A stretch of 64,000 bases of DNA from Callipepla californica brunnescens. Taxonomy: Eukaryota; Chordata; Aves; Galliformes; Odontophoridae. Shown here piece after piece: positions 58,901 through 64,000 of this stretch. The notes below the pieces were generated by a model, which was not told the DNA's origin, searched no databases, and saw nothing but the letters and a program-made list of their open reading frames with translations. The DNA is taken from positions 56,168,733 to 56,232,732 of the forward strand of contig JALIRH010000002.1 of assembly GCA_023055505.1 (NCBI GenBank), read 5' to 3'. The translations under genes and the position numbers were made by a program. Each line of letters opens with the position of its first letter. Position 1 is the first letter of the stretch.

Positions 58901-61900
58901 TTTATCTTCTTTGGCAAAAAAAGAAAAGGAAAAAGATGAGAAATATTAATAAGCAGAGACAGGTTTACAGATTGAAAGAAATGTATCTAAGGCAATAGAT
59001 TTTGCCTGAGTATATCTGGAATCAGTGGTCTCCCTAATACCTTAATACCTTGAAAATGCTGGCTCCAAAACCATCATTTGTGTGTGCAGGGCAAGATGGA
59101 GTGAAGAGATGGTAAGTGAAGGCTTTTTCTAAACCAAGAGATAAGAGCACCTACCCCCTACTTGTAAGAGGTCTGAGTATAGTTCAGTATGATGCTCCAA
59201 TGCTCTCACCAAACAGCTGAAAAATAGGATCTGATAGAAAAAAAATACAATGGTTGGCTTAAAGTAGTACCAAAGCAAGGAGATGGTAAATGGTGAGAAG
59301 CAAGGGTAGAGGAAGAGCAGATCTGCATCCCAGATCTCTGTCACCTTCAGGAGGGCCAGCTTAGCCACGGAAGACTGCATCTGTCACTTGTCCATCCTAA
59401 ACTGAGAATGAAGTCCTAGCACAGTGTGGGAAGTTGTACTGGTGATGTATCAGGAGTCTTAGTGGATCATTAGTAGGAAGGAAACAGGAGGGTTATAAAT
59501 AAATGAAGAAAACATGCAGGAAGGAAAAAAGAAGCCTATCCAATCCTTGTCTCCTTTATTTTTTCCCCAGTGTAAAGCATAATCACAGAATATTGTCACA
59601 TCCCTCCCTGTCCATTCATGAAGTCCTCAGATAAACTTCATCACAGTTCAGAATTCAGCAAAGAAAGAACATAAAATCAAAAATATGTTTAGAGAATAAG
59701 AGAATAAGACCACAACTCTCTTCCCAGAGACTGAGCATGCCTGTATGAAGAACTTGGTTGTGGAACAGAGACACTGGTGTAGCTATTCTCAGAGATCAGC
59801 CAACAGGAGCAGGAGGCTGGTTTGTCATTCCCCATGGCTAAGAAAGAGTTGGGATGCACATCTTATCAATTCCGACAGAGACTCTATGATCACTGTCAGT
59901 GTGAGGAGATTGCTTCTTGTATCTGAAGGAAAGGAAGAAGGAAAAAGCAATGATAGTTAACTGCTGCTCACAGTTGAGCTGCAGTCACAGACACTAAGCT
60001 TTACTTCCAACCAGAAGAGCTCAGTTATGGTAGGAAATAGCAATGGCAGTGTCTGAAGAAAACTGTTTAAATTCCCATACCCATTGCTTTCTTAGCTCTG
60101 GTACTTTATGTTTTATGGAAAATACGGCAATAAACAATTCAGACTGCATTTTAAACACACACACATCATTACTATGGTTTCTTCAAGTCTAATCTAGAAA
60201 CTCCATAGAGGACAAAAAGTGATGATCAGATGATGAAAAGTGACAACAACTGATAGCAAGCAAGGCCCAAGCACACTGCAATCTCTACAGTGAGAACAAA
60301 CTTCTATTTTGCAGCTAGCTGTACTTTTCAAATCAATAGGACAACTTACTAGCAAGACGGACATTTAGGAGATTTTCCATTTGTCTTTAGTAAGCTGGGC
60401 AATGCAGTACTGAACACTGAGACATTCCCTCTTAAAGATATATTGGAGAACATTTGCATGGGCAACCATAAATAAGGTTTATAAGTAGAAATGCTATAAT
60501 TTTGTTGTGCATTTCTTGTAACAATTATACAGACTGTTAAGCACTGCTGAGACTGCTTCAAGTACATCTTTGACTGTTTAAAATTACAATTTTATTTTTT
60601 TTTTTTAAATGAGGACAATTAGAGCTTTCTTCCTAGCTACTGACTTGCCAAGCTCATCTGGTCTAACTTCTGTGAGGAGCGGTATTGTACTAGACACTCA
60701 GTCTCCATCATGCCTCTTCAGGCTTTATATATGATTCTTTTGCATGCTGACTAGCTTATTCTTTAGGGTTTCTTCGTCTTTTGCTTTGTAAATTATTGTC
60801 CACGTTGCACTGTGAACAACCTTTTCATGGTACCTTGGTGAATAATACTTCTCACTTATTGCTGAGCGATACTATACTCTGTGCATCAGTACATCTTATC
60901 TTGACTTTACCATGCCGAAGTCCTCAGCATCAGAATATGCTATGCTCCTCAGTTGAGTTTTTTTTCTTAGGTGAATTGTCTGGACTCAATACAAATGATT
61001 TTTCCCTCTGTTCATTCAGACTCAAATGCCTAAGGATATAACCAGCTCATTGGTTAAATAATTTCCTACATCACAGTGGTATTTGACTCAAACCACTTCA
61101 AGGAATGAGAGGAGTATTTATTTGAATAATTTCGTGGAGTAATGGAAATATCACAGGGTTCACTATGAATGATATCAAGTGTTTCCAAGTTGGCAACGCT
61201 GTTGATAGCGCAGTTGTATGAGGTTTTGTAATACTTAATAAAACTTTTGTAAAGACTTAAAACAGGCTGCATCTGTCTAAAAAATAGCTAACCTAAATTG
61301 ATCTGTAACTGGCAGTACCAGCCAATGCTTGGAGATCTCAATCTATGTTAGTAGAATAGGGAAGTATCCTGTAAGTCAGACTGGGTTTACAGCAGCAGAT
61401 TTAAGACAGAGCATTTTCCCTAGATGCACGGATAACTCCACAAGATACAGGAAGACCCTCAAGCAGCTGTTACAGCTCTCCAGTTCAGTAAATGAATTCT
61501 GAACTACATCACTCATCCACTTCTGACCACATAGCAATAAATGTATCCTGCCATTTTATAATTCTACAGGCTTAACAGGAAAAAAAATAATTAAAAGGAT
61601 TTTTCTCAGATAGGTGCATCAGCTCTGTGTTTTACCTGCATTTACCACTTTCTTTAAAGACACAGTAAACAGAAAAGCAGTATTTATTGGTATAAGTTGA
61701 TCTTTCTGATACCCACAGCCCTGAGTTAATTTATCATAGGTTAAAGTCTGTCCCTTTTTCCCGGTTCTACTCTCTGCAGGTTATGATGATTGGTCATGGC
61801 TCTTCACATTTCTCATCATCAGGTATTAGCTTTTTCATAAACTCCTGATGCATTATATTGTACTAAAGATGAACAGGAGGTCAAAGTTCTGTAAAGACAG

Positions 61901-62558
61901 ACAGTAAACCTAGGCATTGCAGAAAGTGGTGCTAATGGTTAGAAGATAGTCCTACAAAACACAAAATCCAATTTGTTTTTGTGGACCATCTGTCCTTTCA
62001 AGTCTTATGATGGTATTTTATTGTGGTTCTCATGACCTATGTTCATCATTACACCTACAAGTCTTCCTCTAAAGAGGAAAACCATTCAATAGCATAATCA
62101 GAAAGACAGGATGACTTAAGTCTCAGGGAAAGTTTTTAATTTCCCTCAGTTTAGCATCACAGAAAGGCCAAAGAAAGAATCATGGCATTAGAAGCTATGG
62201 AAAGTGCAAGTGAGAGAAACATAAGGAGCATATGGGACTGATATGTGGGCTAGTCATGGTCAGAATAAGACAGAAGACAAAGGAGTAGGAGAGGGGAGAA
62301 AAGGGGCAGGGAGTGGGGTGGGAGAGAGATTCTTTACTTTGGGAAGAAGTCCCAACGTGAAAAAGAGGATATTTGTTGCTCTAGAGAACTATTTAAAATG
62401 TTGTAATGTGATGAGGAAGATGAGAAATATATACAGGATGTATTATTTTCAGTTCTATAAATATTTTATGCTTGCTATAGTGAAAAATATTTGTATTTAG
62501 ACACTTTCATAATTATCTTTTCTTGAGAAATCTCATTGGAGCACATTCATATAAAGGT

Positions 62559-62770
62559 AGCCAAGACAATTAAGGGACTGGAGTATCTCTCACCTGAGGA
62601 GAGACTGATAGAGTTGGAACTGTTCAGTATAGAGAAGAGAAAGCTCCAGGAGAATCTTGCCAAAGGCACAAATTCCTGATGGGAAGAAGTAAAGATGAAA
62701 TCACACTGCTGACCGTGCCCAGTGACAGGACAGGAGGCAATGGGTACACACCGGAACACATTAAATCCCA
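62559..62770 (+). mobile_element. CR1 LINE ORF2-region fragment (+)
   Basis: AGCCAAGACAATTAAGGGACTGG, then 'agtatctctcacctgaggagagactgatagagttggaactgttcagtatagagaagagaaagctccaggagaatct' is the ORF2 C-terminal region corresponding to the 'LSYEERLRELGLFSLEKRRLRGNL' type block. It is followed by GTGCCCAGTGACAGGACAGG and 'aggcaatgggtacacaccggaacacattaaatcccat'. A deletion removes much of the 'yKYLKGG' stretch between them. Similarity stops at about 62770, so both the 5' part and the 3' tail are absent. Confidence 0.9.
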
Positions 62771-62812
62771 TCTTCTAGTAGGAAAATCGAGAAACTGAAA
62801 ATCATAACTTGC

Positions 62813-62838
62813 AAAATAAATAAATAAATAAATAAATT
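62813..62838. repeat. (AAAT)6 microsatellite
   Basis: Six tetranucleotide units, ending AAATTTAGTAGCAGCAGCAGAAG, which adds a short (AGC)n patch at about 62840-62852. Confidence 0.9.
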
Positions 62839-63898
62839 TAGTAGCAGCAGCAGAAGAAACCTGTCTCTACAACAAAATCGATAACCACATACTACTATTT
62901 CAGGTAAGGAAGACAGTAGATGGCAGTGTCCCCCAGTACTTCCTAGGAAGACACAGATCTCACACTCAACTTCTCTGCTACAGAGGACAGGCCCACAACC
63001 CAGCCAGTGACAGACGCTAGACAGGAAAGACTTTACTCCCCACTGTAATTTAAAAACAGCCAGTGTCTGAAAGAGTAGTGCTATGCAGCCTCTTATCTCT
63101 TTTCTCCTTAGGAAAGCCTTGCAGCTCACTTTTCCTGTCTTGCAAGTTAACCTACTATAAATGACATGTGACAGATGACAGCAGAAGATGATGACCATTT
63201 CTGGACTGAAGGAAACACTGGTCAGTCATCTCATCTGGTATAGTCAGTAGTAACGAATTGTGACAGCTTTCCATTTTTTTTAAATCCTGACATCTGGCCT
63301 TCAGACACAACATATTAAAAGCTGGGGAAAAGGTCTGAGGGCAGAAGAGAGATCTGGCTTCCAATTATGTGTTTCTGCTGGCTTCCAGTGTCATGATGAA
63401 CAAATCACTTTGTCTCTCTGCATTCTGCCTCCTTCTGAAACACAGAAACCTCTGCTTTGGGATATATGCTCAAAAGCAAATAAGTATCTGCTCTCTCATT
63501 CAGCAGAAGAAAGCTTGGTAAGTTCAATAACTCAAAGAAACAGATTTCTGTAGCAGGTATCTAAACATATGCTGAAATTTTCTCACAGGATATAGACAAG
63601 ATTATTTCATTAACATCTGTAAGATGATCATGATATTAAAGCCTTAAAAGAAGCCTAGAACAGAGATGGAGAAACTAAATACAGAAGGAAACAGCATTTG
63701 AAAATGTTTTTTTTTTCAGTGACAGATCAGAACTAGGACTGTTGCAAAGCTGGTACCTCTCAGAGTTCTCTAGAAGAGGAGTGCAACAAAAAGCCTTAAT
63801 GGAAAGGTCAAGAATTAGAACAGCCACTCTTTCTGTGCTGCTGGATATTCTGTTCCTTTGTAAAAATCAACATAGCTCTGCCAACCACAATGTTGGGA

Positions 63899-63906
63899 TA
63901 TAAAAG
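63899..63906 (+). promoter_or_regulatory. TATA-box match (TATAAAAG) near right edge
   Basis: GGGATATAAAAGCTG matches the TATA consensus well. It is preceded by the small inverted repeat CCAAC-CACAAT-GTTGG (63881-63896). A start site would be expected near 63928-63935, in CTGAGCTCTGG. The window ends 94 bases after the box, so no coding sequence can be tested. The word may be chance. Confidence 0.25.
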
Positions 63907-64000
63907 CTGATCATCTGACCTCTTCTCTGAGCTCTGGTGTTATCTTGGACTCAGAAGACCATTATTAGGGTTCTCTGCAGCTAAACAACTGCCACAGAGC

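Larger units (their letters stand above)
49984..62558. other. Long gene-free interval, 12.5 kb without CR1
   Basis: No exon, RNA gene or transposon was recognised; this is the longest CR1-free stretch of the window. It holds microsatellites at 50938-50957, 52444-52462 and 52999-53026, a G11 tract at 51553-51563 and a T17 run at 55976-55992. The 137-codon minus-strand frame at 55286-55699 overlaps a forward frame and contains no known domain. About 56820-57130 is repeat-free with SOX- and homeodomain-like words. Confidence 0.5.
62771..64000. other. Gene-free interval to the right edge
   Basis: The 145-codon minus-strand frame 62761-63198 crosses an (AAAT)n microsatellite and has no known domain. 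The right edge contains a TATA-box match at 63899. No exon could be supported. Confidence 0.5.

Noticed and set aside
62761..63198. Longest open frame of the window (145 residues, minus)
   Set aside because: Its C-terminal part crosses the (AAAT)n microsatellite and its last codons run into the end of a CR1 fragment. There is no domain similarity.
1..64000. CRISPR arrays, tRNA/rRNA genes, bacterial operons, integrated viral genomes
   Set aside because: No regularly spaced repeats, no recognisable structural RNA and no long coding frames were seen; repeat content is avian nuclear.

Overview
The window reads as nuclear DNA of a bird, probably a galliform or close relative. The main evidence is its dispersed repeats. 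At least nineteen fragments belong to the avian CR1 LINE family, recognised by the 3' end that closes on copies of an ATTCTATG-like octamer, by the reverse-strand start TCATAGAATCATAG, and by C-terminal ORF2 peptides such as RRLRGDL and SAEKDLGV. The background is AT-rich, with only short microsatellites and mononucleotide runs. There are no bacterial-style operons, no viral genome and no CRISPR array.

I find no host protein-coding exon that I can support. The longest open frame is about 145 codons, which is expected by chance in 64 kb. The frames with recognisable peptide similarity are all CR1 ORF2 remnants. No tRNA, rRNA or snRNA was recognised. The window is best described as an intergenic desert or the inside of a very long intron.

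Layout. 1-6.6 kb: a 3'-terminal CR1 (1241-1704, +), then a tail-to-tail CR1 pair (4529-4714, + and 4824-5195, -) and a short tail at 6446. 6.6-16.2 kb: mostly unique sequence, with one internally deleted CR1 carrying an ORF2 piece (10685-11160, -), a 22-bp near-perfect palindrome at 13043, and an A25/T27 pair at 14.8-15.2 kb. 16.2-34.2 kb: six CR1 tails, two ORF2 islands that have lost their 3' ends (16265 and 34030), and an unexplained 34-bp repeat pair 876 bp apart (28124 and 29000). 34.2-48.6 kb: largely unique DNA with two CR1 tails; it includes a promoter-like block with an RFX-type inverted repeat and a TATA box near 42.45 kb. 48.6-50.0 kb: a GC-richer cluster of three CR1 pieces. 50.0-62.5 kb: unique sequence with microsatellites. 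62.5-64 kb: a final CR1 ORF2-region fragment, then a good TATA-box match near the right edge.

All CR1 copies are 5'-truncated, and several also lack their 3' end or an internal segment. None could be autonomous. I did not find a convincing new biological system. The better leads are the 34-bp repeat pair, the RFX/TATA block, the 13 kb palindrome and several repeat-free stretches that resemble conserved noncoding elements.
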